Assembly: GCF_017304615.1 (NCBI RefSeq)
Contig: NZ_JAFKLZ010000002.1
Coordinates: forward strand, 744,001 to 808,000
Length of the DNA: 64,000 bases
Reading direction: 5' to 3'
From: Sphingomonas sp.
Lineage (GTDB): Bacteria > Pseudomonadota > Alphaproteobacteria > Sphingomonadales > Sphingomonadaceae
The position numbers and the translations under genes were made by a program. Every line of letters begins with the position of its first letter. Position 1 is the stretch's first letter. The notes beneath the pieces were generated by a model that searched no databases, was not told where the DNA came from, and saw only the letters and a list, made by a program, of their open reading frames with translations. This document shows, in pieces, positions 7,375-16,291 of the stretch.

Positions 7375-9660
7375 CTACAACGGGTTGCCGTCGCGGTCGC
7401 GCAGAACTTCGCGGCGGCCGACGTGATCCGGGCGCCCGACGATGCCGTCCTTCTCCATCCGCTCAATCAGCCGCGCGGCGCTGTTATAGCCGATCCGCAT
7501 CTGGCGCTGGAGCCAGGACGTCGACGCCTTCTGGCTCTCGACGACGAGCTGGATCGCATTGCGATACTGCTGGTCCTCGGCCGAATCCTCGCCGAGCGGC
7601 GCGCCGTCGAGCGCGAAGCCGTCGTCGCTCTCCTCGGTAACCGACTGGACGTAATCGGGCTGGCCCTGAGCACGCCAGTGATCGGCGACCGCGCGGACCT
7701 CGTCGTCGCTGACGAAGGGTCCGTGCACACGGCTGATCTGCTTGCCGTACGCCATATAGAGCATGTCGCCCTTGCCGAGCAGCTGTTCGGCGCCCTGTTC
7801 GCCCAGGATGGTGCGCGAATCGATCTTCGATGTGACGTTGAAGCTGATGCGGGTCGGCAGGTTCGCCTTGATCACGCCGGTGATGACGTCGACGGAGGGG
7901 CGCTGAGTCGCCATGATCAGGTGAATGCCCGCCGCGCGTGCTTTCTGTGCGAGCCGCTGGATCAGGAACTCGACTTCCTTGCCCGCGGTCATCATCAGAT
8001 CGGCGAGCTCGTCGACGATGATCACCACCTGCGGCAGGGGTTCGTAGTCGAGCTGTTCCTCCTCGTAGACCGGCTTGCCGTCCTCATAGCCGATCTGGAC
8101 CTTGCGCCCGAGCGGCTGGCCCTTTGCCTTGGCGGCGCGAACCTTGTCGTTGAAGCTCGCCAGGCTGCGCACCCCGACCGAGGACATCTGACGGTAGCGG
8201 TCCTCCATCTGTTCGACCGCCCATTTGAGCGCCCGCACCGCCTTGGCCGGATCGGTAACGACGGGCGCGAGCAAGTGGGGAATATCGTCGTACATGCTCA
8301 GTTCGAGCATCTTCGGATCGATCATGATCATCCGGCACTGCTTCGGGTTGAGCTTATAGAGCAGCGACAGGATCATGCAGTTGAGGCCGACCGACTTGCC
8401 CGACCCGGTGGTGCCGGCGACGAGCAGATGGGGCATCGGCGCGAGGTCCACGATAACGGGGTCGCCGGCGATGTTCTTGCCCAGGATCAGCGGCAGCGAT
8501 GCGTTCTGATCCTCGAACGCGTCGTCATCGACCAGTTCGTGCAGGCTCACCATTTCGCGCTTGGCGTTGGGCAATTCGATGCCGATCACGGTGCGGCCGG
8601 GCACCGTCGCGACGCGCGCCGAGATCGCGGACATGTTGCGCGCGATGTCGTCGGCGAGCTGGATCACGCGGCTCGCCTTGATGCCCGCGGCGGGTTCCAA
8701 CTCGTACATCGTCACGACGGGGCCGGGGCGCACCTCGGTGATCGCGCCCTTGACGTGGAAGTCGTCCAGCACGGTTTCGAGCAGGCGGGCGTTGCGTTCC
8801 AGCGCGGCTTTGTCGACCGGGCCGTTGGCGGAAGGCGGCGGTGGCTTGAGCAAGTCGAGCGTCGGCAGCCGGTAATTGTCGCGCAGGTCGAGGCTCGCCT
8901 GCTTGGGACCGCGGGCGGGTTTTGGCTGTGCGCTGGCGGTTGTGCGGTCGGCGATGACCGGGCCGGGGCGACTATCGGGGACGGCGACCGCGCGCGGCTG
9001 GCGGATCGTCGGTTCGGCGGAAGCGGCAGGTTCACGCACGTCGATCACGCGTTCGGGTTTCGCGCGGCGCTGGAACCGCGGCAGGTTGGGGAGGCCGATG
9101 CCCAGGCTGGTGAACCATACCACGACGCCGACGATGCCCAGCGCAAGGCCGGTCAGCCGTTCGGTCCACAGGATTCCGGTGGGATTGCCGATCAGCGTGA
9201 TCACCCAATCGAGCACGCCCGCGACGGTCATGCCGACCACGCCGCCCAGACCGGCCGGCCAGCGAAGCGAGGCGACGGGTGTCCAGATGGCGAGCGCGGT
9301 TGCGACCAAGGCCGCGCCCAGGCTGGCGATCGTCAGCACCCGCCCCCAACGCCCGACCGGTTCGTCGCTCCACATCCGCCAGCCGCACACCGCGCCGACC
9401 GCGAGCAGCCCGGCGACCGGCAGGCCGAGGATCGAGAAGGCCAGATCGGCGATGAACGCGCCGGGCGCGCCGAGCAGGTTCTCGGCCGGACCGCCCGCCG
9501 CGGTGCTGAGCGAGGGATCGCCCGAATGATAGGTGAGCAAGGCGGCGGCGAGCGCCAGCGTCAGCCCAAGCACCGCCATCGCGGCGACCAAGGCCCATCC
9601 GCGCGCCGCGCCGGCCTTCACCGTCTCACGCCAAAGCGGCGGCTGCACGCGGCTCGCCAT
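7375..9660 (-). CDS. ftsK: DNA translocase FtsK
   Basis: Septal DNA pump that clears the chromosome terminus and activates XerCD. The 761-aa protein has four to five membrane segments (residues ~22-190), a short Pro-rich linker (~195-275), the alpha domain, and the motor beta domain with Walker A GTTGSGKS at 416-423, IMIDPKMLELS, and Walker B VVIIVDELADLM. ATQRPSVDVITG follows. A C-terminal gamma winged helix (~690-755; QLVVESQKASTSWLQRQMRIGYNSAA broken here as QRQMRIGYNSAARLIERME) reads KOPS sites. The linker is much shorter than in E. coli FtsK. Transcribed with lolA. Confidence 0.97.
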   Translation of the reverse strand: MASRVQPPLWRETVKAGAARGWALVAAMAVLGLTLALAAALLTYHSGDPSLSTAAGGPAENLLGAPGAFIADLAFSILGLPVAGLLAVGAVCGWRMWSDEPVGRWGRVLTIASLGAALVATALAIWTPVASLRWPAGLGGVVGMTVAGVLDWVITLIGNPTGILWTERLTGLALGIVGVVVWFTSLGIGLPNLPRFQRRAKPERVIDVREPAASAEPTIRQPRAVAVPDSRPGPVIADRTTASAQPKPARGPKQASLDLRDNYRLPTLDLLKPPPPSANGPVDKAALERNARLLETVLDDFHVKGAITEVRPGPVVTMYELEPAAGIKASRVIQLADDIARNMSAISARVATVPGRTVIGIELPNAKREMVSLHELVDDDAFEDQNASLPLILGKNIAGDPVIVDLAPMPHLLVAGTTGSGKSVGLNCMILSLLYKLNPKQCRMIMIDPKMLELSMYDDIPHLLAPVVTDPAKAVRALKWAVEQMEDRYRQMSSVGVRSLASFNDKVRAAKAKGQPLGRKVQIGYEDGKPVYEEEQLDYEPLPQVVIIVDELADLMMTAGKEVEFLIQRLAQKARAAGIHLIMATQRPSVDVITGVIKANLPTRISFNVTSKIDSRTILGEQGAEQLLGKGDMLYMAYGKQISRVHGPFVSDDEVRAVADHWRAQGQPDYVQSVTEESDDGFALDGAPLGEDSAEDQQYRNAIQLVVESQKASTSWLQRQMRIGYNSAARLIERMEKDGIVGRPDHVGRREVLRDRDGNPL

Positions 9661-9776
9661 GATCGAATACCCCCGAAATGTCCGCTGTTCGTTCGCGTTG
9701 GATTCTCGCGCCTGCGGAGTCCGCCGTCAAGCTGGCGCGATTGTCGGCTCGTCGCGACGGGGCTAGGGGAGATTAT

Positions 9777-10994
9777 ATGAGTCAAGCGGACGTCCTTATT
9801 CTTGGCGGCGGGTTGGTCGGCAGCGCGTTGGCGGTGGCGCTCGATGTACACGGGCTGACCAGTATCGTGGTCGATCCTGCGGACCCGGCGGTGACGACCG
9901 CGGCGGGGTTCGACGGCCGCGCGTCGGCGATCGCCAGCGCACCGATGCGGATGCTCGAGGCGATCGGCGTGACGGACCGGCTGGCGGGGAAGGGGTGCCC
10001 GATCGAAGGCATCCGGGTCAGCGACGGGCTGAAGCCGGGCGCGCTCGATTTCGTGCCGCAGGATGGTGAGGATGCGCTCGGCACGATGTTCGAGAATCGC
10101 GACCTCCGCCTTGCGTTGCTCGGCGCGGCGGGTGCGGCGAAGGGGGTCGACCTGCGGATGAAGACCCGCGCATCGGAAGTCACGCGAGACGACTTCGGCG
10201 TCCACGCGACGCTGAGCGACGGCAGCGAGGTGCGCGCGCAATTGCTGGTCGGCGCCGAGGGGCGCAGTTCCCCGACGCGCGAGGCGGCGGGCCTCAACAC
10301 TGCGCGCTGGAGCTACGATCACGTTGCGCTGGTGACGTCCATTGGCCACGAACGGCCGCACGAAAACGTCGCCTACGAGATCTTCTACCCCGAAGGCCCT
10401 TTCGCGATCCTGCCGCTGGTCGATGACGATCGCGGGCACCGTTCGGCGATTGTCTGGTCGGTGCGGGGCGCGCAGGCGCCGGGGATGCAGAAGCTCGGCG
10501 AACGCGGCTATCTCGCCGAGCTGTCGCGCAAGATGGGCGGGTTTCTGGGCGAGTTGACCTGGCTTGGCCCGCGCTTCGCCCATCCGCTTGGCTTTCACCA
10601 CGCGGCCACCATCACCGCGCATCGCTTGGCGCTGGTCGGGGATGCGGCGCACGGCATCCATCCGATCGCGGGGCAGGGGGTCAACGTCGGTTTCCGCGAC
10701 CTGGCGGCGCTGGTCGAGGTTCTGGTCGAGGGCAAGCGCATCGGACTCGATATGGGCGATCCGGCGCTGCTCGCGCGCTATCAGCGCTGGCGGAGCCTCG
10801 ACACGTTCATGGTCAGCCTCGCGACCGACGGCCTTACACGCCTCTTCGGCATACCCGGTAACGCCGCCAACGCCGTGCGCCGCTTCGGCCTGTCGGCGGT
10901 GCAGCGCGCGCCCGCGCTCAAGGACCGGTTCATTGCCGAGGCGCGGGGCGAATCGGGCGTGCTGCCCAAATTGCTCGCCGGGCTGACTGTCTAG
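9777..10994 (+). CDS. ubiH: UbiH/UbiF-family FAD-dependent hydroxylase (ubiquinone synthesis)
   Basis: FAD monooxygenase acting on a ring hydroxylation of ubiquinone synthesis, probably membrane-associated. The 405-aa protein has the N-terminal Rossmann motif VLILGGGLVGSALAVAL, an arginine pair near NRDLRLALL, the LLVGAEGRSSPTR DG-like motif, and the FAD ribityl motif LALVGDAAHGIHPIAGQGVNVGFRD. The start ATG has AGGGGAG 7 bases upstream. Which ring position it hydroxylates (UbiH, UbiF, UbiI or UbiL type) cannot be settled here. A Coq7-type hydroxylase of the same pathway lies at 32860. Divergent from ftsK. Confidence 0.88.
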   Translation: MSQADVLILGGGLVGSALAVALDVHGLTSIVVDPADPAVTTAAGFDGRASAIASAPMRMLEAIGVTDRLAGKGCPIEGIRVSDGLKPGALDFVPQDGEDALGTMFENRDLRLALLGAAGAAKGVDLRMKTRASEVTRDDFGVHATLSDGSEVRAQLLVGAEGRSSPTREAAGLNTARWSYDHVALVTSIGHERPHENVAYEIFYPEGPFAILPLVDDDRGHRSAIVWSVRGAQAPGMQKLGERGYLAELSRKMGGFLGELTWLGPRFAHPLGFHHAATITAHRLALVGDAAHGIHPIAGQGVNVGFRDLAALVEVLVEGKRIGLDMGDPALLARYQRWRSLDTFMVSLATDGLTRLFGIPGNAANAVRRFGLSAVQRAPALKDRFIAEARGESGVLPKLLAGLTV

Positions 10995-10995
10995 C

Positions 10996-11388
10996 TCAGA
11001 GCCGCCGGAGAAGCCGCTCGACCGACTCGTGCGTCCCGGCGTCGCATTCGCTTTCCAACGTGGCCTTGATCCTTTCGAGTTCGTCCTGGGTCAGGTGCTC
11101 GATTCCGACGAATTCGTTTCGCGGCCCCTCGATCGCGCGGATCAATTCGTCCAGCTTGGCCTGTATCGCCGACGCGTCGCGATTCTGGGCATTCTGGATC
11201 AGGAACACCATCAGGAACGTGACGATCGTGGTGCCGGTGTTGATGATCAATTGCCACGTGTCGGAATAACGAAAGATCGGGCCGGTGACGCCCCAGACGA
11301 TGATGATGGTCAGCGCGATGATGAACGCCGGCGGCCGCCCGGCCCAGCCCGCCACCTTGCTCGCGACCGCCTCAAAAATGCGTTCCAT
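10996..11388 (-). CDS. Low-affinity iron permease family membrane protein
   Basis: A 130-aa protein with two membrane segments (about residues 20-40 and 48-68: FIIALTIIIVWGVTGPIF and LIINTGTTIVTFLMVFLIQN) and a soluble tail (QNRDASAIQAKLDELIRAI) typical of the small bacterial 'low affinity iron permease' family (PF04120). The name comes from yeast Fet4; direct evidence for iron transport by the short bacterial forms is thin. The ATG at 11388 is chosen because GGGAGA lies 7 bases upstream. Convergent with ubiH, one base apart. Confidence 0.82.
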   Translation of the reverse strand: MERIFEAVASKVAGWAGRPPAFIIALTIIIVWGVTGPIFRYSDTWQLIINTGTTIVTFLMVFLIQNAQNRDASAIQAKLDELIRAIEGPRNEFVGIEHLTQDELERIKATLESECDAGTHESVERLLRRL

Positions 11389-11455
11389 CACGCGTCTCCC
11401 TTGAACCTGCGGCGGGGACTGCCACTTTCGGCGCTTCCCCGCTATGGCGAGATCC

Positions 11456-12307
11456 ATGACCCAAATCAGCGTCGCCGCGCTTCAGCTCGGCTTTTCCGAC
11501 AATGTCGAGGCGAACATCGCCAACGTGTCCCGCATGGTGCGCGACGCGCATGGCAAGGGTGCGCAGGTGATCCTGCCGCCGGAACTGTTCGAGGGCGAAT
11601 ATTTCTGCCGGGTCGAGGACGAGGGGCTGTTCGCCAATGCGAGGCCGACCGCCGAGCATCCGTCCGTGCTCGCGATGCAGGCGCTCGCCGCCGAACTGAA
11701 GGTATGGATTCCGACCAGCTTCTTCGAAGCCGACGGCCCGCATCACTATAACAGCCTCGCCATGGTGAACCCGGACGGCAAGGTCGCCGGCGTCTATCGT
11801 AAAAGTCACATTCCCGATGGCCCGGGCTACGAAGAAAAATTCTATTTCCGGCCCGGCAATACCGGGTTCAAGGTTTGGGACGGCCCCGACCGCACGACGC
11901 TGGGCGTCGGCGTGTGCTGGGACCAATGGTATCCCGAAACAGCGCGCGCGATGATGCTGATGGGGGCTCAAGTGCTGTTCTATCCCACCGCGATCGGCAG
12001 CGAGCCGCACGACGACAGCCTCGACACCGCGCGCCTTTGGCGGCGCGCGATGGTGGGGCATGCGGTGTCGAATGTCGTACCGGTCGTCGCCGCCAACCGC
12101 GTCGGAACCGAGCATGGCCAGACCTTCTACGGCACGAGCTTCATTTGCGACGAACGCGGCGACATCCTGGCGGAGCTGGGCCGCGAGGAAGAAGGCGTCA
12201 TCACTGCGACGATCGACCTCGACCGCGTCAAGCGCCACCGCGCGGCGTTCGGTTTCTTCCGCGATCGGCGGCCGGAACTTTACGGACGGTTGGTGGAGGA
12301 CCGCTAG
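11456..12307 (+). CDS. aguB: N-carbamoylputrescine amidase
   Basis: Nitrilase-superfamily amidase that turns N-carbamoylputrescine into putrescine, CO2 and ammonia in the agmatine route. The 283-aa protein shows the Glu-Lys-Cys triad: E43 in LPPELFEGEYFC, K116 in VYRKSHIPDGPGYEEKFYF and C154 in GVCWDQWYPE. The strings GPGYEEKFYF and ANRVGTEHG are diagnostic for AguB. No agmatine deiminase gene is beside it. An ATG at 11444 is also in frame; the one at 11456 is preferred because a -10-like TATGGC ends 7 bases before it, as in two other possibly leaderless genes here. The stop overlaps the convergent UDG gene by 4 bases. Confidence 0.93.
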   Translation: MTQISVAALQLGFSDNVEANIANVSRMVRDAHGKGAQVILPPELFEGEYFCRVEDEGLFANARPTAEHPSVLAMQALAAELKVWIPTSFFEADGPHHYNSLAMVNPDGKVAGVYRKSHIPDGPGYEEKFYFRPGNTGFKVWDGPDRTTLGVGVCWDQWYPETARAMMLMGAQVLFYPTAIGSEPHDDSLDTARLWRRAMVGHAVSNVVPVVAANRVGTEHGQTFYGTSFICDERGDILAELGREEEGVITATIDLDRVKRHRAAFGFFRDRRPELYGRLVEDR

Positions 12308-12960
12308 CTTCGCAGTTTCAGCGCCCGTTCGAAGACGCTTTCGAACATCTGCGCAGTCAGCCGGCCGGTATTCGTGTTGTAACGCGAGCAGTGATAGCTA
12401 TCGATCAGCATTCGGCCGTCGGACATGCGATGTTCACCAAGGTGGACGAAGCGCGCCTTGGGGAGCTTGCCGCCGAACACCTTCACCGCCGACTGGTGGG
12501 CGATCTGGCCGAGCGCGATGAAGATGCGGGCGCGCGGCAGCACGTCGACCTGGCCTTGCAGGAACGGACGACAGGTATGGATTTCGGCGGGCGTCGGCTT
12601 GTTCGCGGGCGGCAGGCACTTCACCGAATTGCAGATGATGACGCCGTCCAGCGTCAGTCCGTCGTCGGGCCGCGCATCATACGCGCCGCGCGTGAACCCG
12701 AATTTGGCGAGCGTCGCGAACAGCAGATCGCCGGCATAATCCCCGGTGAACGGCCGTCCGGTGCGGTTGGCGCCGTGCTTGCCGGGCGCGAGGCCGATGA
12801 TGCACAGCCAGGCATCGGGGTCGCCGAACGCCGGCACCGGGGCGTTCCACCAGTCGGGGTGCTCGATGCGCAGATCCTCGCGAAACGCCACGAGCCGGGG
12901 GCAAAGCGGGCAATCGTGCGGTGGCTCGGCCGCGGGCAAGGGGCTGGGTGCAAAATCCAC
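12304..12960 (-). CDS. Family 5 uracil-DNA glycosylase (UDGb type)
   Basis: Iron-sulfur uracil-DNA glycosylase that removes uracil, and often hypoxanthine, from double-stranded DNA. The 218-aa protein has motif 1 GLAPGKHGANRTGRPFTGDY at residues 56-75, which lacks the usual polar catalytic residue as in other family 5 members, and motif 2 H190-C-S-R-Y-N-T-N-T-G, where canonical family 5 proteins have HPSPxNTNTG. Cysteines C17, C20, C115 and C130 are placed to hold a 4Fe-4S cluster. The H-C-S-R variant of motif 2 is unusual. It ends in a 4-base convergent overlap with aguB. Confidence 0.88.
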   Translation of the reverse strand: MDFAPSPLPAAEPPHDCPLCPRLVAFREDLRIEHPDWWNAPVPAFGDPDAWLCIIGLAPGKHGANRTGRPFTGDYAGDLLFATLAKFGFTRGAYDARPDDGLTLDGVIICNSVKCLPPANKPTPAEIHTCRPFLQGQVDVLPRARIFIALGQIAHQSAVKVFGGKLPKARFVHLGEHRMSDGRMLIDSYHCSRYNTNTGRLTAQMFESVFERALKLRS

Positions 12961-12986
12961 GTCGCTCGGGTAGGCGCGGTGACGTC

Positions 12987-13502
12987 ATGACGTCCAGCCC
13001 CGCTTCCTCGTCTTATGTCATCGCCCTCGGGTCGAACCGGCGTGGCCGTCACGGCGGTCCGACCGATGAGGTACGCGCGGCGATCGCGGCGATCGGCGGC
13101 GTGGTTGCGGTATCGCCGCTGATCGCGGCGCCGCCGCTGGGCCCGTCGTCGCGCCGCTTCGCCAATGCCGTGGCGGTGATCGAAAGCGACGAGCCGCCGG
13201 TGGATCTGCTTGGGCGGTTGAAGCGCATCGAGGCCGATTTCGGCCGACGTCCCGGCCGCCGCTGGGGCGAACGCGTGATCGATCTCGACATCATCCTGTG
13301 GTCGGGCGGGGTATGGGCCGACGACCGGCTGACGATTCCGCATGCCGCCTTTCGCCAGCGCCGGTTCGTGCTCGATCCGCTGGCGCGAATCGCTCCTGAA
13401 TGGCGCGACCCGCTGACCGGTTTCACGGTGCGCCAGATGCTCGCGCGGTTGACCCGGCGGCTGCCTGCGCCTACGCCGCGCGGCGCTGGTCGGGGTCCGT
13501 AG
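12987..13502 (+). CDS. folK: HPPK, 6-hydroxymethyl-dihydropterin pyrophosphokinase
   Basis: Transfers pyrophosphate from ATP to hydroxymethyl-dihydropterin in folate synthesis. The 171-aa protein shows YVIALGSNRRG, then FANAVAVIES, LLGRLKRIEADFGRR, and the diagnostic RWGERVIDLDIILW with the Mg-binding DLDI acids, followed by LTIPHAAFRQRRFVLDPLARIAPEW. The stop codon TAG at 13500-13502 is formed by bases 8-10 of the following tRNA-Lys, so the reading frame overlaps the tRNA by 10 bases on the same strand. No other folate gene is adjacent. Confidence 0.93.
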   Translation: MTSSPASSSYVIALGSNRRGRHGGPTDEVRAAIAAIGGVVAVSPLIAAPPLGPSSRRFANAVAVIESDEPPVDLLGRLKRIEADFGRRPGRRWGERVIDLDIILWSGGVWADDRLTIPHAAFRQRRFVLDPLARIAPEWRDPLTGFTVRQMLARLTRRLPAPTPRGAGRGP

Positions 13503-13568
13503 CTCAGTCGGTAGAGCAAGCGACTTTTAATCGAGAGGTCCCGGGTTCGAATCCCGGCGGACCCACCA
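13493..13568 (+). tRNA. tRNA-Lys (anticodon TTT)
   Basis: A 76-base tRNA with encoded CCA. Acceptor GGGTCCG pairs with CGGACCC at 13558-13564; D arm GCTC/GAGC; anticodon loop CTTTTAA, giving TTT; T arm CCGGG-TTCGAAT-CCCGG. The anticodon stem reads AGCGA against TCGAG, so only three pairs are Watson-Crick and the outer two are A-G and G-A. It overlaps the 3' end of folK by 10 bases. Confidence 0.95.
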
Positions 13569-13608
13569 GCGGCCTCATCCGGCGTCGTAGGGCTTGTCGT
13601 TAGAGACA

Positions 13609-14019
13609 ATGTATCATACTCCCGCCCCCGTGACGCTATCGTCCGCCTTGCCGCTTAAGCCCTTCGTGTCTGCCGCTCGCCGGCTGACGCTGCTGTGTCT
13701 CGTCGTCGCTGTGCTGTTCCAGGGTTTCGTCACTCAGACGCATCGCCATATCGGCGCAGACCGCATTTGGGTCGCGTCCGCATCGACGCTCGCCAGCGCA
13801 GCCGCGGCCGATAACAAGAAGGATACGCCCACCACGCCGGCCTGCCCGCTGTGCGAGGAACGGGCGCTGTTCGGCGCCTATCTGCTTGGCGGGTCCGTCG
13901 CGATCGCCGCGCCGGTCGAGGCGACCTATCGATATGCGACGCCAATTCTGACGACGCTGTCGTTCGGCGCGTCGTCGCACGCGTGGCGAAGCCGCGCTCC
14001 TCCAATTCTCACGGCCTGA
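13609..14019 (+). CDS. DUF2946-type small membrane/exported protein
   Basis: A 136-aa protein with one hydrophobic segment (LTLLCLVVAVLFQGFVTQTHRH, ~residues 27-48, written here in two parts: LTLLCLVVAVLFQG and FVTQTHRH), His residues just after it, and a CPLC motif (TPACPLCEE) in the periplasmic region. A second weak hydrophobic stretch follows. This layout matches DUF2946 proteins, which often sit directly before metal-related TonB receptors, as here. Metal handling is an inference from the His/Cys residues and the neighbour. ATG 13609 is chosen over an in-frame TTG at 13594. Confidence 0.7.
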   Translation: MYHTPAPVTLSSALPLKPFVSAARRLTLLCLVVAVLFQGFVTQTHRHIGADRIWVASASTLASAAAADNKKDTPTTPACPLCEERALFGAYLLGGSVAIAAPVEATYRYATPILTTLSFGASSHAWRSRAPPILTA

Positions 14020-14101
14020 CGGACAACAGGCGGCTGCGGCCGCCACGCGATCGACGGCGGCCCCGTCGATCCTTCCCGGGTTTGTGAAGATTGGACTATT
14101 C

Positions 14102-16258
14102 ATGCGAACGACTTTGTTGATCGGCGCTGCCGCCGCGGCGCTCATCCCCACGCTGGCGCACGCCAGCAACGACCCCGTCACGGCGCCGACTTCGGCCCCC
14201 GCCCCCGCGGACACGCCCACCGACGGCCAGACCGATACCGGCAAGGACATCATCGTCACCGGCGTGATCGCGCGCGGCGAAAAGGACGTGCTGTCGGGCA
14301 CCTCGGTGCTCAGCGACAAGGAACTCACGCGCGATCTCAAACCGACGATCGGCGAGACGCTGGCGAAGTTGCCGGGCGTGTCGGCCAGCTCGTTCGGCCC
14401 CAACGCGTCGAAGCCGATCCTCCGTGGCTTCCAAGGCGATCGCGTTCGCGTGCTGAGCGACGGGATCGGCGCGGTCGACGTGTCGAACACCTCGGCCGAC
14501 CATGCGGTGGTAATCGATCCGTTGCTCGCCGACCGGGTCGAGGTGCTGCGCGGTCCCGCCGCCTTGCTCTACGGATCGAGCGCGGTCGGCGGAGTCGTCA
14601 ACGTCATCGATTCACGCATCCCGCGCACGGTGCCCGACAAGGGCTATCGCCTGAACGGCATCGCGACCTACGGCTCGGCGTCGAACGAGCGGTCGGGAGG
14701 ACTCGCTGGCGACGTCGCGTTGACGAAGAACGTCGTTTTCCACGTCGACGGGTCGTATCTCCAGACCGACGACCTCAAGATCGGCGGCTATGTCCTGTCG
14801 CCGATCGCGCGGGCGCAAGCCAATGCCGCCGCGCTGGCAGCGCCGAACGACCCGATCGATTTCGCCGCGACCGCGCGGCTGAAGGGCACCTTGCCCAACA
14901 GCGCGGCGAAAACTTGGACCGCCGGTGCCGGTCTGGCCCTGATCACCGACGGCGGCTCGCTCGGGGTCGCCTACAGCCACTATGACAGCCTCTACGGCAT
15001 CCCGATCCGCTACGCGCTCAACCCCGGCGACGAACAGGAAGCGCCGCGGCTCGACCTTGTCCAGAACCGGCTCGATCTGCGGGCGGAGGTCAACGCGACG
15101 GGTTTCCTCAAGTCGATCCGCCTCCGCGCGGCGGCGGCGCAGTATCGCCATTTCGAGCTGGAGGAGGACAATTCGATCGGCACCGCTTTCTACAACAAGG
15201 GGATCGAGGCGCGGCTCGAACTGCTGCAATCGACGCGGGGCGGATGGAGCGGCGCGTCGGGCGTCCAATTCTTCAACCGCGATTTCAACGTGGTCGGCGA
15301 CGAAGCCTTCCTGCCGCGCAACAATACCGAACAGGTCGGCTTGTTCACGCTCCAGCAGTTCGAATTCGGCCGGTTCAAGGCGGAAGCCGGGGCGCGCTAC
15401 GAACAGACCAACCTGACCGCGCGCACGCTGACCGACGATCTGCGATTCTTCCGCGGATCGCGCAGCTTCAGCTCTGTGTCCGCCTCGGCGGGCGCGTCCT
15501 ACGGGCTTTCCGATGACTGGCGGATCGGCCTCAACGTCTCGCGCACCGAACGCGCGCCGTCGGACGAGGAACTGTTCGCCAACGGCCCGCACGCCGGCAC
15601 CCAGGCCTACGAACTCGGCAATCCGAATTTCAAGCTGGAGAAGAGCTGGGGATTCGAAGCGACGCTGCACGGCCACGGGCCGGGCTACAGCATCGACGCC
15701 TCGGCCTATTACAACACCTTCTCCAACTACATTTACGACGCACAGGCGCCGCAAGCGACGTGCGAGGCGGCCGCCGCGCCGTCGGGCCGCACGGTCGACC
15801 TGCCGTGCTTCGTCTATACCCAGGCCAACGCCCGCTATTACGGGTTCGAGGTCGACGCGTCGCTGAAACTGGCGACGATCGGGGCGTTCGCGATCAACGC
15901 CGACGGCGTCGCCGATTATGTCCACGCCAATATCGTCAATGTCGGTCCGGTGCCGCGCATTCCGCCGTTGCGGTTGCTGGGCGGGATCGAAGCGCAGAGC
16001 GACCGGTTGTCCGGCCGGATCGAGGTCGAACATGTGTTCGACCAGAACCGCATCGCGGCGTTTGAAACGCCGACATCGGGCTACACAATGGTCAACGCCA
16101 GCATCAACATAGCGCCCTGGTCGAGCAACAAGACCAGTTTGACGCTGTCGGCCAACAACATCTTCGACGTCGATGCCCGGCGCGCGTCGAGCGTGCTCAA
16201 GGATTTCGCGCCGCTCGCGGGCCGCGACATCCGGGTGACGCTGAAGGTGGCGCTGTAG
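14102..16258 (+). CDS. TonB-dependent receptor, ZnuD-like (metal uptake)
   Basis: Outer-membrane gated channel of ~718 aa. A signal peptide (MRTTLLIGAAAAALIPTLAHA) precedes the plug domain (residues ~45-180): ETLAKLPGVSASSFGPNASK, PILRGFQGDRVRVLSDG, SADHAVVIDPLLADRVEVLRGPA and LLYGSSAVGGVVNVID. The DPLLADRVEVLRGPA-LLYGSSA-GGVVNV pattern is that of the ZnuD zinc receptors and related copper/zinc porins. The beta barrel follows and ends with IRVTLKVAL. The ATG at 14102 fits the signal peptide; a GTG at 14084 is also open. The DUF2946 gene upstream and a CDF exporter downstream support a zinc or copper role. Confidence 0.88.
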   Translation: MRTTLLIGAAAAALIPTLAHASNDPVTAPTSAPAPADTPTDGQTDTGKDIIVTGVIARGEKDVLSGTSVLSDKELTRDLKPTIGETLAKLPGVSASSFGPNASKPILRGFQGDRVRVLSDGIGAVDVSNTSADHAVVIDPLLADRVEVLRGPAALLYGSSAVGGVVNVIDSRIPRTVPDKGYRLNGIATYGSASNERSGGLAGDVALTKNVVFHVDGSYLQTDDLKIGGYVLSPIARAQANAAALAAPNDPIDFAATARLKGTLPNSAAKTWTAGAGLALITDGGSLGVAYSHYDSLYGIPIRYALNPGDEQEAPRLDLVQNRLDLRAEVNATGFLKSIRLRAAAAQYRHFELEEDNSIGTAFYNKGIEARLELLQSTRGGWSGASGVQFFNRDFNVVGDEAFLPRNNTEQVGLFTLQQFEFGRFKAEAGARYEQTNLTARTLTDDLRFFRGSRSFSSVSASAGASYGLSDDWRIGLNVSRTERAPSDEELFANGPHAGTQAYELGNPNFKLEKSWGFEATLHGHGPGYSIDASAYYNTFSNYIYDAQAPQATCEAAAAPSGRTVDLPCFVYTQANARYYGFEVDASLKLATIGAFAINADGVADYVHANIVNVGPVPRIPPLRLLGGIEAQSDRLSGRIEVEHVFDQNRIAAFETPTSGYTMVNASINIAPWSSNKTSLTLSANNIFDVDARRASSVLKDFAPLAGRDIRVTLKVAL

Positions 16259-16291
16259 TCGAACGCGCCCGTCACCGAGCCGTACACGGAT

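Noticed and set aside
7423..9780. A 785-codon open frame opposite ftsK
   Set aside because: Antisense shadow of a high-GC gene; Arg/His/Asp-rich with no domain pattern, while ftsK on the other strand is unmistakable.
13595..13620. Possible Zur-type palindrome at the DUF2946 start
   Set aside because: The match is poor and overlaps the start codon, so I do not claim it.
14612..16033. A 473-codon open frame opposite the TonB receptor
   Set aside because: Composition is typical of a shadow frame and it lacks a ribosome site.
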